DNA of 64,000 nt from Chionoecetes opilio (GCA_016584305.1 JACEEZ010001777.1:331257-395256), one strand, 5' to 3'. Numbered from the stretch's first letter, positions 43,036-53,759 are shown. Numbers and translations are program-made. Notes: a model not told the origin generated them from the letters alone.

Positions 43036-44000
43036 NNNNNNNNNNNNNNNNNNNNNNNNNNNNNNNNNNNNNNNNNNNNNNNNNNNNNNNNNNNNNNNNN
43101 NNNNNNNNNNNNNNNNNNNNNNNNNNNNNNNNNNNNNNNNNNNNNNNNNNNNNNNNNNNNNNNNNNNNNNNNNNNNNNNNNNNNNNNNNNNNNNNNNNNN
43201 NNNNNNNNNNNNNNNNNNNNNNNNNNNNNNNNNNNNNNNNNNNNNNNNNNNNNNNNNNNNNNNNNNNNNNNNNNNNNNNNNNNNNNNNNNNNNNNNNNNN
43301 NNNNNNNNNNNNNNNNNNNNNNNNNNNNNNNNNNNNNNNNNNNNNNNNNNNNNNNNNNNNNNNNNNNNNNNNNNNNNNNNNNNNNNNNNNNNNNNNNNNN
43401 NNNNNNNNNNNNNNNNNNNNNNNNNNNNNNNNNNNNNNNNNNNNNNNNNNNNNNNNNNNNNNNNNNNNNNNNNNNNNNNNNNNNNNNNNNNNNNNNNNNN
43501 NNNNNNNNNNNNNNNNNNNNNNNNNNNNNNNNNNNNNNNNNNNNNNNNNNNNNNNNNNNNNNNNNNNNNNNNNNNNNNNNNNNNNNNNNNNNNNNNNNNN
43601 NNNNNNNNNNNNNNNNNNNNNNNNNNNNNNNNNNNNNNNNNNNNNNNNNNNNNNNNNNNNNNNNNNNNNNNNNNNNNNNNNNNNNNNNNNNNNNNNNNNN
43701 NNNNNNNNNNNNNNNNNNNNNNNNNNNNNNNNNNNNNNNNNNNNNNNNNNNNNNNNNNNNNNNNNNNNNNNNNNNNNNNNNNNNNNNNNNNNNNNNNNNN
43801 NNNNNNNNNNNNNNNNNNNNNNNNNNNNNNNNNNNNNNNNNNNNNNNNNNNNNNNNNNNNNNNNNNNNNNNNNNNNNNNNNNNNNNNNNNNNNNNNNNNN
43901 NNNNNNNNNNNNNNNNNNNNNNNNNNNNNNNNNNNNNNNNNNNNNNNNNNNNNNNNNNNNNNNNNNNNNNNNNNNNNNNNNNNNNNNNNNNNNNNNNNNN
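43036..44000. other. Assembly gap (965 N)
   Basis: All bases are N. Nothing can be said; upstream exons of the minus-strand gene could lie here. Confidence 1.
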
Positions 44001-44383
44001 CCGTCGAGGTGAGTTAATGGCAGTGGCATAGTGGTTGGCAGGGTAAGTTAAGTGCTCAAGTGATGTAAAATTAAGTTGTACAGGTACAGTACTGTATACA
44101 ATACAGTACAGAGTTGTGATTATAAAGTGATTAAAGTGATACCAGTGTTAAAATGCAACTGAGTCCCCTAACATCTTCTACATGTTACAACAAGGCTGCC
44201 CTCTCCTTGGATTACATGCCTGCTGCTACCCATTCATTGGTAAGTGTCATTTTTATGCTTTTACAGTACTGCATTTTTTTTTTTTTCCCCCCATATCAGA
44301 GGAGGACATTGCATAACTCGGCACATTGAATAACTCGGCAAGGGCCAGAGCCCCTATCGTGCCGAGTTATAAGGCTTTTACTG
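44001..44383. mobile_element. CAGTAAAAGCC TIR element, right part at the gap edge
   Basis: The reverse of 58043-58330, ending ...CGAGTTATAAGGCTTTTACTG then TA. The left part is lost in the gap. Confidence 0.8.
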
Positions 44384-44422
44384 TATATATATATATATTT
44401 TATATATATATATATATATATA

Positions 44423-45190
44423 CAGGGAGGTCCCGTTATACGAGCATTAGGTATACGAGAATCCGATGATACGAGATGTGTAAATTAGGGTCTATTTTCA
44501 ATATACGAGATCGAAAATCCAATGATACGACATTCAAACTGGGATGAGTAAAATTATCAAGTTCAAAATGCGCGCCCTACCACTCCCGGGCTGGACAAAG
44601 GGGAATTTGGTTGACCCCTGTGAGGTCACCCCTAGCAAGCCGTGACCTGAAGGGTAATTAAGCATATGGCGCGGCCTGACATTTAGGGGTAATTAGCAGG
44701 TGTGCGGCCCCAACCTTGGGACCGCAGTCAGGTCACCCCTAGCAAGGCGTGACCTGAAGGGTTATGAAGCATATGGCGCGGCCTAACCTTTAGGGGTAAT
44801 TAGCAGGTGTGCGGCCCCAACCTTGGGACCGCTACCTTCTCTTGTATCACGAGGCGTCCCCTACATTACAACGTCTTTTTTGCTTGTTATGCATGTTTTA
44901 TGTATAATTAATGTGCAGTTATGTTATTTTGTGTGCTATTTTCTCTTTCAGAATGCTTTTTCTACAGAATAGGTAGTACAGTGTGGGTAATATAGACGCT
45001 GTGTGTTTGTTGTGTTTGCTATAGTTTATTTTAGCTTGAAAAACATCTTTTTTTTTTTCTTTTTTTTTATTGACGGGGTTCTGGAACCAAACCTATATTT
45101 TACCATTAGTTATGTGTTTCGTTATACGAGATTTCGCTTTACGAGTATGCCAGGTGGAACCTAACTGCTCGTATCTTCGGGTCCTCCCTG
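44423..45190. mobile_element. CAGGGAGGTCCCG TIR element, short form, copy 6
   Basis: 768 bp between (TA)n tracts (44384-44422 and 45191-45252). Same ends and doubled block. Confidence 0.88.
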
Positions 45191-45218
45191 TATATATATA
45201 TATATATATAAATATATA

Positions 45219-45252
<34 letters not shown>

Positions 45253-45254
<2 letters not shown>

Positions 45255-45505
45255 GGGAGGTCCCGTTATACGAGCTTTCGGTATACGATAATCCGATGAT
45301 ACGAGATATGTAAATTAGGGTCTATTTTCATTATACGAGATCGAAAATCCAATGCTACGACATTCAAATTGAGGTGAGTAAAATTACCAAGTTATTTACT
45401 AAAGTGAATTACAAGATATTTACTAAAATTATAAAGTAATTTACTGACTATATGATTTTACCTAAGGTTGTACGATAACCAATCTGAAAATATGATAATT
45501 CTGGT
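45253..45505. mobile_element. CAGGGAGGTCCCG TIR element, left-end fragment
   Basis: Begins TAGGGAGGTCCCGTTATACG (first C changed to T) and breaks off after ATATGATAATTCTGGTGG. The reverse of this junction occurs in the 54293 element (CCACCAGAATTATCATAT), so the two share an internal variant. Confidence 0.8.
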
Positions 45506-45571
45506 GGCCCGGTACGACAATGTGGCCTACAAAAATTCACATCCTGAACGAAGTACAATGATTTAGATGCG

Positions 45572-46325
45572 CAGAGACCAAAGCCGGGCACTTGCGTTAC
45601 CGCTTGCATTACTGCAATACTGCGTTACTAATGCACTACCAAATCGGTAACGCAGTACTGCGGTAACGCAAAGATTTTCAAAGTAATGCACTACCAGTAA
45701 TGCACCAAAAAAATTTAGCATTACCACTTGCGTTATCGTAATTTTCAAAAGTTAAGAAACGAAGACGACAATCGCCGAATTTGTTGCGCGGCATTGTTGA
45801 GCTCTGTTCTGCAGGCGTCGCGTGTATTCATTCATAGACCACTTTGTTGGGATGTTAGGAATTTTAAGGGGGACTCTTATATTTCCGAGAACACACATTA
45901 TTATTTTTTTTTCTCTTAAACTAATAATTTTATGGGAAACGTTCTTCTATACAAAAGTGTTTAGAAATGTAATGTGGTGTACAAAGTATGTGAAAATGAA
46001 AAAGATCGAAGGATGTTTTATATATATTTGTTTGATTTTGGGCGGTAATGCACTAGTAAATTTTGGTAACGCTGGTAATGCAGTTTCAATTTTGGTAACG
46101 GTAACGGTAACACAGTAACACAGTAACGCAGTAACGTGGACCGCTCTATGGAAATTAAAATCGGTAACGCATTGACGGTAATGCATCTCTGATTTTTCGG
46201 TAACGCATTGACGGTAATGCATCTCTGATTTTTCGGTAACGCATTGACGGTAATGCATCTCTGATTTTTCGGTAACGCATTGACGGTAATGCACTACCTG
46301 TCCGGCGGTAACGCGCCCAGCTCTG
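45572..46325. mobile_element. hAT-like element made of GGTAACGCA/GGTAATGCA repeats
   Basis: The left end CAGAGACCAAAGCCGGGCAC and right end ...GCGCCCAGCTCTG resemble the CAGAGCTGGGC ends of hAT elements. The interior is rich in GTAACGC/GTAATGC in both orientations. No convincing 8-base duplication. Confidence 0.6.
46160..46300. repeat. 35-base tandem repeat, about four units
   Basis: GGTAACGCATTGACGGTAAT + GCATCTCTGATTTTTC repeated with almost no change, inside the hAT-like element. The repeated MHYRQCVTEKSE reading on the minus strand is an artefact. Confidence 0.95.
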
Positions 46326-46744
46326 GCAGAGATGAGTTTGTGGGCAGTGGAAGAGGTCTGCGCACCCCTTCCTTGTCCCTTACCTACCCTACCCTCTCGA
46401 GTCTAGTGAATCACGCGGCAGCACCGAGGATCTTTCCTCTTCCTCAAAGCCCCCTTCACACATTCCATAATCGAACCACGAACACGCCAACAATGCAATG
46501 CGCAATGCTGTCATGGTCCTGGCAGTGGTTAAGGGTCCATTGTGACCGATCATGACGCTCGTGACTCGCTCGGCCGAGGCCACGAAAAGTTAGTGCGTGC
46601 ACTAAAAAATCGGGAAGTTCCCCGATTTTTGTACCCAACGCAGCGGTATCGTAAGTCTATCGTGACGCTATCGTTATCTATGTAGCAGCTTCGTGACACT
46701 ATCGTGATCGTCGTATGTCTATCGTGATGATAAGAAACCGTTAC

Positions 46745-47150
46745 GTGCGCTTTCATCCCTACCTTTCCCCCCTTTTGGCACCCCCTTCTGCCTTCTCCCC
46801 CCTTTCTCATTCACCTCCACCCTCCCTCGACTCCACTCCCCCTACTCCCACCACCACGTGGCGACACTCCCCCCTCGACTCCCATCACCACATGGTGACA
46901 CCACCCTCCCCCTACTTCCTACCCCCTACTCCCATGACCACGTGGAGATACCACCCACCCCCTTGTAACCACTCACATCCCCATCCACAACCCCCGTCCC
47001 CCAAGTTTCCCCACCAACACCCCCTTCTTTATTACAACCCCCCCTCCCCCGTTTCCCCCCCTTCTTCATCACCAACACGTACCCACCACCGTTTCTCCCA
47101 CCTTTATCTCTACCCTCCCTTCCTTCTCCATCACCATGGCAACACCCACC
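46745..47150. repeat. C-rich pyrimidine tract
   Basis: Long runs of CCCCC with CCACCACGTGG-type words repeated near 46850, 46885 and 46937. Strand-asymmetric, low complexity. The long plus frame here is compositional. Confidence 0.75.
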
Positions 47151-47402
47151 CACGTGTGAGGCTCTTGACGCTATCGTGATACGTTCATGGCACCGTCATG
47201 GCACAGTCGTGGTTATCGTAGCTCTATCGTGACGACAAAATGACCGTTGATTTTCCATTCGTGACGTAGTCTTACAGCTGTCAAGACTCCATCGTGACCA
47301 TCTTACGACCGTCATGACACATACGTACAGGCAGCGTGACATTGTTGTGAGGCTATCGTGGTCTGCATTTTTCGTGGGCAAATGTCACGATAGCATCAAT
47401 AA

Positions 47403-48751
47403 CACTGGGGAACAATTTGAAAGAAAAAAATTGTTGAGTTAGATTTTTGAGCTTATTTAGACTAAAATTGGCATGCTGATTCCAAATCTGTAGTCAGTTT
47501 TTTTCTAGCACGTCAAGTTTTTTCTCCACAGCTTACCCTCCAGATAAGCAAAATTCCCCTTGTGAGCTGTAGTAAAACTTTTTTTGTTTTGGCAATTTGT
47601 TTGGCGCAGTCCCTATTGGGCATTCGGTCTGTCTTCGTGAAGAATATGGAGATGTAAAGAGAGTCATTGAGTTATTGCAATATGACAAACACAATTGGAT
47701 CATCTGTGTTGACCTTAAAATGGTGTCCTTCCTTCTTGGTCAATAACGTGGATACACAAAGTATCCCTGCTTTCTCTGTATGTGGGATAGCAGAGCTCGA
47801 GAGAAGCATTGGGTTCAGACGAATTGGCCTCCGAGATCTGATCTTTAACCTGGAGATCCTAACATTGTACATGAGCCACTTGTTGACAGGAAGAAAATAA
47901 TATTCCCACCTCTGCACATAAAACTAGGTCTCATGAAACAATTTGTAAAAGCATTGTCAACTGATGGCGACTGTTTGAAATACATCATCTTGGCATTTCC
48001 TGGACTGTCAATTGAAAAAATCAAGGCCGGTGTGTTTGATGGTCCACAAATTCGACAGCTCATCAAAGATGAACATTTCAACGGTACTATGTCAGACCTT
48101 GAAAAGAATGCTTGGCTATCATTCAAAGACGTCGTCAAGAACTTTCTTGGAAATACACGTGCAAGTAATTACACAGAAATTGATCAGAAACTATTGGAGA
48201 GCTACAAAGCGCTTGGTTGCAACATGAGTATTAAAGTACATTTTTTGCATAGCCATCTTGCCAACTTTCCGGAAAATCTTGGTGCTGCTAGCGATGAGCA
48301 AGGTGAACGATTTCACCAAGATTTGAAGGTTATGGAAGAACGTTACCAGGGTAGATGGGATGTGCATATGATGGCTGACTATTGTTGGAGCATCAAACGC
48401 GATAGTCCTCAAGTTGAACACTCCAGACAGAGCTACAGACGTAAATTTTTACCTTAACCTGCACACAATTATAGCCTTATCCTTTCTAAAAACATGATAA
48501 TGTTAAATAAACATTCTATTCATGCCTATTTCTTTAATTTTTCATTGTATGTTAACATTTGCAACTTTTTATAAAATAAGCACTGTTACTGTTATGTACA
48601 GTATTTTTCATATTTTTTAAGAAATCGAAAATCCTACAGTTCAAAAACTTGACGTGATAGAGAAAAACTGAGATCAGTTTTGGATTCAGCACCCAAAAAT
48701 TACTTAATAACAAGTGTCAGACCTAACTCAACAAAAATTTGTTCCCCAGTG
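47403..48751 (+). mobile_element. CACTG-ended TIR transposon with an unnamed gene (1349 bp)
   Basis: The left end CACTGGGGAACAATTTGAAA and right end (reverse CACTGGGGAACAAATTTTTG) continue as inverted repeats for about 120 bases, including AGCACGTCAAGTTTTTTCT against its reverse near 48640. TAA lies on both sides (47400-47402, 48752-48754), so a 3-base target duplication is likely. CACTR ends with 3-base duplications fit the CACTA/CMC superfamily, but the protein is not a recognisable transposase. Confidence 0.75.
47610..48457 (+). pseudogene. Unnamed arthropod/cnidarian protein family, degraded copy
   Basis: One frame reads GYTKYPCFLCMWDSRARE, then KKIIFPPLHIKLGLMKQFVK, GPQIRQLIKDEHF, SIKVHFLHSHLANFPENLG, DEQGERFHQDLKVMEERYQ and MMADYCWSIKRD to a stop at 48455. 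I recognise 'CFLC.WDSR', 'PLHIKLGL.KQFVKA', 'FLHSHL..FPENLG..SDE.GERFHQD' from many uncharacterised arthropod proteins. Two in-frame stops near 47743 and 47843 break the first part; the rest is open for 174 codons. CxxC plus His suggests zinc binding. The function is unknown, and the N-terminus is missing or unrecognised. Confidence 0.65.
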
Positions 48752-48957
48752 TAATCAAATTGGTGGCGCTATCGTGGCTCGATTATGGAATGTGTGAAGG
48801 GAGCTCAAGTGATCAAGGGGAGGAGGTAGAACTCTAACCCAGTCATCCCTGCAAACGCAGTCACCCCTGTTTTCTCTCGAGCCTCGGAGAGAAAACGGAC
48901 TCTCAGCTGGCTACTTGCCAGCTTCCTGTCTCCCCACAGGACATTACCACTTGTGAG

Positions 48958-49118
48958 TGTTATGCATGTTTTATGTTTAATTAATGTGCAGTTATGTTAT
49001 TTTGTGTGCTATTTTCTCTTTCAGAATGCTTTTTCTACAGAATAGGTAGTACAGTGTGGGTAATATAGACGCTGTGTGTTTGTTGTGTTTGCTATAGTTT
49101 ATTTTAGCTAGAAAAACG

Positions 49119-49151
<33 letters not shown>

Positions 49152-49270
49152 GATGGGATCCTGGAACCAAACCTATATTTTACCATTAGCTATGTGTTTC
49201 GTTATACGAGATTTCGCTTTACGAGTATGCCAGGTGGAACCTAACTGCTCGTATCTTCGGGACCTCCCTG
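48958..49270. mobile_element. CAGGGAGGTCCCG TIR element, right-end fragment
   Basis: Matches the last ~310 bases of the short form (GTTATGCATGTTTTATGTTT ... GGGACCTCCCTG). Left part absent. Ends in TA. Confidence 0.85.
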
Positions 49271-49282
49271 TATATCTATATA

Positions 49283-49611
49283 CAGGAGAACCTCGTTTAA
49301 CCGGCATTCAAAACAACGGCAGCCTCAAAACAACGGCACTAATCGACCCAGGCTTTTTTTTTTCTTTTTTTTTTTTTTTTTTTTTTTTTTCCCACTGATA
49401 AACTCTGGAACTCTCTTCCTGTTTCTATTTTTCCACTTTCCTATGACTTACATCTTTTCAAAATAAGAGTAACAAGACACCTCCCGAACTAAATTGGCTC
49501 ACCTCTCTTTTTTATTTTATTCTCTTACTGTCTTCTTTATAGGGACTGGCAACTAAGCGGGCTTTGTGTTACCCATTTTTGTTGTGCCCTTGTCCGGTTC
49601 CTTGTGATGGG

Positions 49612-49647
<36 letters not shown>

Positions 49648-49748
49648 ATTTTGGCCGATTCCATAAGAGTAACTCTCAAAACAACGGCAAAATGAGTTAT
49701 CCGGCATGTGCTCCCCCCCGTGGGTGCCGGATAAACGAGGTTCTCCTG
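49283..49748. mobile_element. CAGGAGAACCTCGTTTAACCGG TIR element, copy 1
   Basis: The ends CAGGAGAACCTCGTTTAACC and ...GGATAAACGAGGTTCTCCTG are inverted and TA-flanked. It encloses a LINE C-terminus, its 3' UTR and poly(A) (49611-49644), with a T run before it. Second copy at 53760-54250. Confidence 0.85.
49391..49495 (+). pseudogene. LINE ORF2 C-terminus inside the TIR element
   Basis: Matches the 53857-53958 copy (LWNSLPVSIFPLSYDLHLF), with a changed base near 49463 that alters the frame. A retroposon piece captured by, or inserted in, the TIR element. Confidence 0.7.
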
Positions 49749-49749
49749 T

Positions 49750-49810
49750 AGTATTATTATTATTATTAGTATTATTATTACTATTATTACTATTATTACT
49801 ATTATTATTA

Positions 49811-49846
<36 letters not shown>

Positions 49847-49892
49847 GTTATTGTTATTATTATTATTATTATTATTATTGTTATTGTTATTG

Positions 49893-49941
<49 letters not shown>
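49750..49941. repeat. (ATT)n microsatellite
   Basis: About 190 bases of ATT with ATTATTGTT variants. Confidence 0.95.
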
Positions 49942-50460
49942 CATGAAAACGGAATTGAAGTGGAAGGAAAAACCAAAAAAAGTCAAGGAGAAATATAGGC
50001 GGTGATGAAGAAGAAATAGGAGCAGTGTGGTAACGTTGTGGTGAGAATAAGGAAACAGGTGATAGTGGATAAAGGTGGGGAGGAAGGAACACTGGCAGAG
50101 AAGGGACGCTGTGGGAGTGTGTTGAGGGAGCCAGGCAGGAAGGGAAAGAATAATGGATGGGTTGGGTTTATTTATATTATAGTGACAAAAAAGATACTGA
50201 CATATATAATAATGAACACTTCAAAGTTGCTTGCCTCACATTCTGGCTGGCACAGAACACACATATATAACTTGTAGGTTTAGAACACCAAGTAGTGATG
50301 CAGAACACAGCCATCGCCGTGATGCGCTGGGTCACCACACGCATCACCAGGTTCGCCACGCAAACACAGTCAAGAATACAAACACAACTCATGAAACTGT
50401 AAACAATGTTGTCCTGTAGTAGTAATGACGTGAGGCTGCCTCTTCACTGCCAGGCACTGC
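49942..50460. other. No gene seen
   Basis: Unremarkable sequence with short chance frames. Confidence 0.4.
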
Positions 50461-52018
50461 CAGTCTCTCTCTCATTCTTTTTTTTATTCTTTTTTTCCAG
50501 ATTTTTTTTTTATTTTTTGATTGTATTTTATTTTAATTTTTTTATAGTATTTTTTTTTTTTTTTTTTTTTATTGTATTTTATTTTTATTTTATTTTATTT
50601 TATTTTTATTTTTTTATTGTTTTTTATTTTTATTTTTTTATTTCATTTTATTTTTATTTTTGCCACTTAGCGGTGTCATTCGGCAGATGTTAGAATCTGC
50701 TCACTCCTGATGGGAGTTCGGCGTCGCGGGCCTGGTCTTCACTCCTTTCTCTTCTGTTTGGAGGAGCCCTTGGTGCTGGCTCCCTTGGCCTCTCTGCCCT
50801 TGCCGCCCTTGCTGCCCTTGTTGTCCTGAGGCACGGCCGCTGCCTTCTGCTTCTCAGGAAACAGCAGCTTCTTGAGCTCGGCAAGGGCGTAAGTCACGTC
50901 CTCGGGTGCCCCGTGATGGTGCCGAATTCCTCGGCCTCGCCCTTGCGTGGGAGCTGCACGCGCACGTCAAAGCGTCGCTCCACCGTGGCACGGCAGCCCT
51001 GCAGCACGCTTCTCTTCTCTGCGCTCACCGGGAAGCCGCACGTTGTCTCTGTCTCCGGCACTGCTGTCTCCTCCTTGTTTTCCTTCTCTTCATCACACTC
51101 TAAGTCTGAGCTATCCTCCTCGCGCCGCTCCCGCCGCCTACGTCGCAGCTTGCCAGCGGTGACAGTGGCGGCGGGATGCTGCTGCACCTTGATGCCCCAT
51201 GCGGGGTCAAGAGACTCTTCGGGGGCAGCAGCCTCGTCCTGCTGCTCCTATCCTTGCTGCTCCTGCTTCTGCTTTCTTTTCTTCAACTTATCCTCGGTCT
51301 TCTGCTGCTGCCTCTCCTTGGCCTGCTGCTGCTTCTCCTGCTCCGACTTGCGTGAGAGGACCTTCCTCTTGGTGTTATTGAGACGGTCCATGACCCTGTC
51401 GTCCCGCCGGTTGACGAGGATCTTGCGCACCTCCTTGGCGCAGACGAAGCCCACCTCGCCGGCCTTCATGTGGCGGGTCTTGCTCAGGTTCGATCCCAGC
51501 GTGTACACCACCACCACGTTGGCCAGCTTGTTGCCCTTGGCACTGTTGGCCTTGCACAGCTGTGCCGCGTCGTTCAGAAGGACGCGGGGCACGTCGCGCA
51601 GGGCCTGGCCGGGCTCCAGCTGGAGGTACACGTGGGCCGAGGGCAAGGCGTCCACATGAAAGAACACGAGGCGCTCCGTCGCCTGCGCCAGGAGGTGGTC
51701 GTTCTCATGCTTGTCGGAGCCCATAAGGAGGGTGGCGGGCGGGTCCACCACGTCGCTGTGGAAGGTTATCACAGCGCCGCGTGGCCGCAGCAGCAGCTCG
51801 GGGGCGGAGGAGGGCGGGGCAGCGTCCTTGGTGACCGCCTTGGGGGCCTTGGTGGTGCTGGGTCCTGCCATTGATGGCGGCGTGAAGGTCTTCAGTTTCA
51901 TTGTGATTCCCTTCTGCTTCATGACCCTGAGTCTGATATACAGATGAAGGTGCACGCAAAACAGGTAGGGTGGCAATATTAAGGATGTCTTAAAAAACAC
52001 CTGATTGAACAAAGCCAA
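50461..52018 (-). mobile_element. Processed retrocopy (GC-rich, intronless, A-rich tail)
   Basis: The coding part (50739-51922) is GC-rich, unlike the AT-rich surroundings. It has no introns, and on the minus strand it is followed by ~170 bases of AAAATAAAAT-type A-rich sequence (50485-50660). These are hallmarks of LINE-mediated retroposition. I could not find flanking target duplications. Confidence 0.7.
50739..51922 (-). pseudogene. NFACT-R (CCDC25-like) protein with KH-like C-terminus
   Basis: From MKQKGITMKLKTF onward. After ~45 residues comes GAVITFHSDVVDPPATLLMG, DKHENDHLLAQATERLVFFH, VDALPSAHVYLQL, QLCKANSAKGNKLANVVVVY and GEVGFVCAKEVRKI. This is the NFACT-R/DUF814 fold of CCDC25 ('K.END.L......D.WFHVD.L.SAHVYL'). 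A Lys/Gln-rich coiled coil follows (KSEQEKQQQAKERQQQKTED). An in-frame TAG (51248) interrupts, then EESLDPAWGIKVQQHPAATV, an acidic stretch, and EKRSVLQGCRATVERRFDVR, VQLPRKGEAEEFGTITG, KH-like. A one-base shift near 50907 is followed by EDVTYALAELKKLLFPEKQ and a basic tail to TGA. Known CCDC25 is ~200 residues and lacks this tail. Confidence 0.72.
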
Positions 52019-52036
52019 ATAAGGACAGCAGTGATA

Positions 52037-52137
52037 GGAAGAGGTAGGAGTTAGCAGCAGCTTGGAGTTATGAAGAATGGAACTTTGTAGGTTCTATTCT
52101 TCATAACTCCAAGCTGCTGCTAACTCCTACCTCTTCC
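52037..52137. repeat. Near-perfect 47-bp hairpin
   Basis: 52037-52083 and 52091-52137 are inverted copies with one mismatch (GGAAC / GTTCT), separated by TTTGTAG. The phrase CTAACTCCTACCTCTTCC recurs at about 52207. Confidence 0.9.
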
Positions 52138-52149
52138 CTTCCTTCTTTC

Positions 52150-52682
52150 CCGCACCACCACCACCACCACCACCACCTTCTTCTTCTTCTTCTCTTGCTC
52201 CTCATCCTAACTCCTACCTCTTCCTGTTTCCCGCACTTTCTTCACTTCTATCACCACCAGTGACCACCACCACCTTCTGCTCCTCCTGCTCCTGCTCCTC
52301 CTCCTCCTGCTCGTCCTTCTCCTGCTGCTCCTCCTTCTCGTCCTTCTCCTCCTGCTCCTCCTGCTCCTCCTGCTCCTTCTTCTCCTGCTCGTCCTTCTAC
52401 TCCTGATCCTCCTGCTCGTCCTTCTCTTGCTCGTCCTCCTCCTGCTCGTCCTTCTCCTGCTCGTCCTTCTGCTCCTGCTCCTCCTTCTCCTGCTCCTCCT
52501 TCTCCTGCTCCTACTCCTCCTGTTCGTCCTTCTCCTGCTCCTCCTCCTCCTGCCCCTTCTTTCTCCTATTCCTCCTGCACCTTCTTCTCTTGTTCCTCCT
52601 CCTCCTGCTCCTCCTTCTCCTGCTTGTCCTCCTCTTGTTCCTCCTCCTCCTGCTCGTCCTTCTCCTGCTCCTCCTCCTCCTG
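52150..52682. repeat. CT-rich minisatellite (CTCCTGCTCSTCCTT units)
   Basis: (CCA)n near 52151-52170, then 400+ bases of CTCCTGCTC/CTCCTTCTC units of 12-15 bases. Almost pure pyrimidine with periodic G. Leu-rich and Arg/Glu-rich frames are compositional. Confidence 0.92.
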
Positions 52683-53625
52683 TGATCTGGACTGGGGACT
52701 TGTATCAGTGTACTTGTACAGTACACTGTACAGTAAGCCACCGCTCAACCGTTCGTTGAGCTAACACAGTCTCCCTCACAATTTTTTTTTAAACTAAAAC
52801 TGATCTTATATAAGGTGTGAATACGGGTGATCTGGTCTGCAGTCAACTGTGGCTCAGACCCCATATCCAACTGAGCAAAAACACTTTCCCAAAATGTTTT
52901 GGTGACGTTTTGGTAAATTGAACCGGGAGTGACGCTAGGAAGCAAAATGTCCTGGTCACTGACCATTAATGACTAATGAGTTGAACTGCAAGCAGGAAGT
53001 CAAGGCCGTGAGTGAGTTGTCAGACACCTTTTTTTCAATTATTCCCCATAGGAAGCGCCATAAGGGAATTAAACTAAATTAATCAAGGAGCGTGACGGAT
53101 GCAAGACACCGCCAGCTTCCCTGTCTTGCACTGTACACTGCAATGTAAATGTAAACAAAATAATGATAATATGTCTTGGTGCCTGCTGGTTCCTGGACCC
53201 TTCTATAATGGTACTGGCACACTATCTGCAGTGGCCATCTATCTATCTATCTCTGATGCCCTCCTGGAATGGAAATTCACTAAATAAGTGGAGATATGGT
53301 TAAATTAAAAAAAAAAATTGGAAAAGTCAAGAATGGTCGCAGTTTGGTTACTTACAAAAGAAGAGTTGTAATTAGTTTAGTTTATTGATCTGGTACCGCC
53401 CAAGTGAAAATTATGGTGATGGCCGCGACAGGTGAGTCTCCATTTATTCCTGTCCTTGCACACTGTAACCCCCTCGTTCTTCTGGCGCCCCTTTCTCTCA
53501 CATACTATGTCCTCCCATTTCACTGGGTGTCATCCTCTAGTGTTGCTGATCATCACTTATGCATATGAGGACATTGGTCCCAAAGTCTCTGGGTTACCGT
53601 CCCTCCCTCTACTTGATTTGTTGTG
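52683..53625. other. No gene seen
   Basis: It holds a short TGTACAGTACACTGTACAG palindromic stretch near 52715 and (ATCT)n near 53238. No supported coding sequence. Confidence 0.45.
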
Positions 53626-53731
53626 CCATAGACCACTATATCTCTGGACTGTTCACACGACAATGTTTTGAAATTGCGGGGCTGCATAGGGGCCTGCGGG
53701 GCACCCGACAAAGAGATATAGTGGTCTATGG
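53626..53731. mobile_element. 106-bp miniature inverted-repeat element
   Basis: CCATAGACCACTATATCTCT at the left is exactly inverted at the right (AGAGATATAGTGGTCTATGG), with a GC-rich centre. Too small to encode anything. Confidence 0.85.
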
Positions 53732-53759
53732 ACTATCATATAGACTGGTTTATCAGTAT

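Larger units (their letters stand above)
46452..48801. mobile_element. CCCTTCACACATTCCATAATCG TIR element with nested transposon
   Basis: CCCTTCACACATTCCATAAT then CGAACCACGA at the left, inverted at the right (TCGTGGCTCGATTATGGAATGTGTGAAGGG). Inside are many TATCGTGA/CGTGACG words (46550-46730, 47160-47400, 48765), a C-rich tract and the CACTG-ended element. About 1 kb without the nested insert. Confidence 0.7.

Noticed and set aside
42920..44031. 340-365 codon frames across the N run
   Set aside because: They consist of unknown bases.
45947..46294. Minus-strand frame with MHYRQCVTEKSE repeats
   Set aside because: Translation of the 35-base tandem repeat in a hAT-like element.
46715..47179. 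154-codon Pro/His/Thr-rich plus frame
   Set aside because: Low-complexity C-rich tract.
50913..51659. 248-codon plus-strand frame over the retrocopy
   Set aside because: Shadow of the GC-rich minus-strand coding sequence; Ser/Cys-rich with no domain.
52427..52759. Leu-rich and Arg/Glu-rich frames in the CT minisatellite
   Set aside because: Compositional artefact of the CTCCTG repeat.
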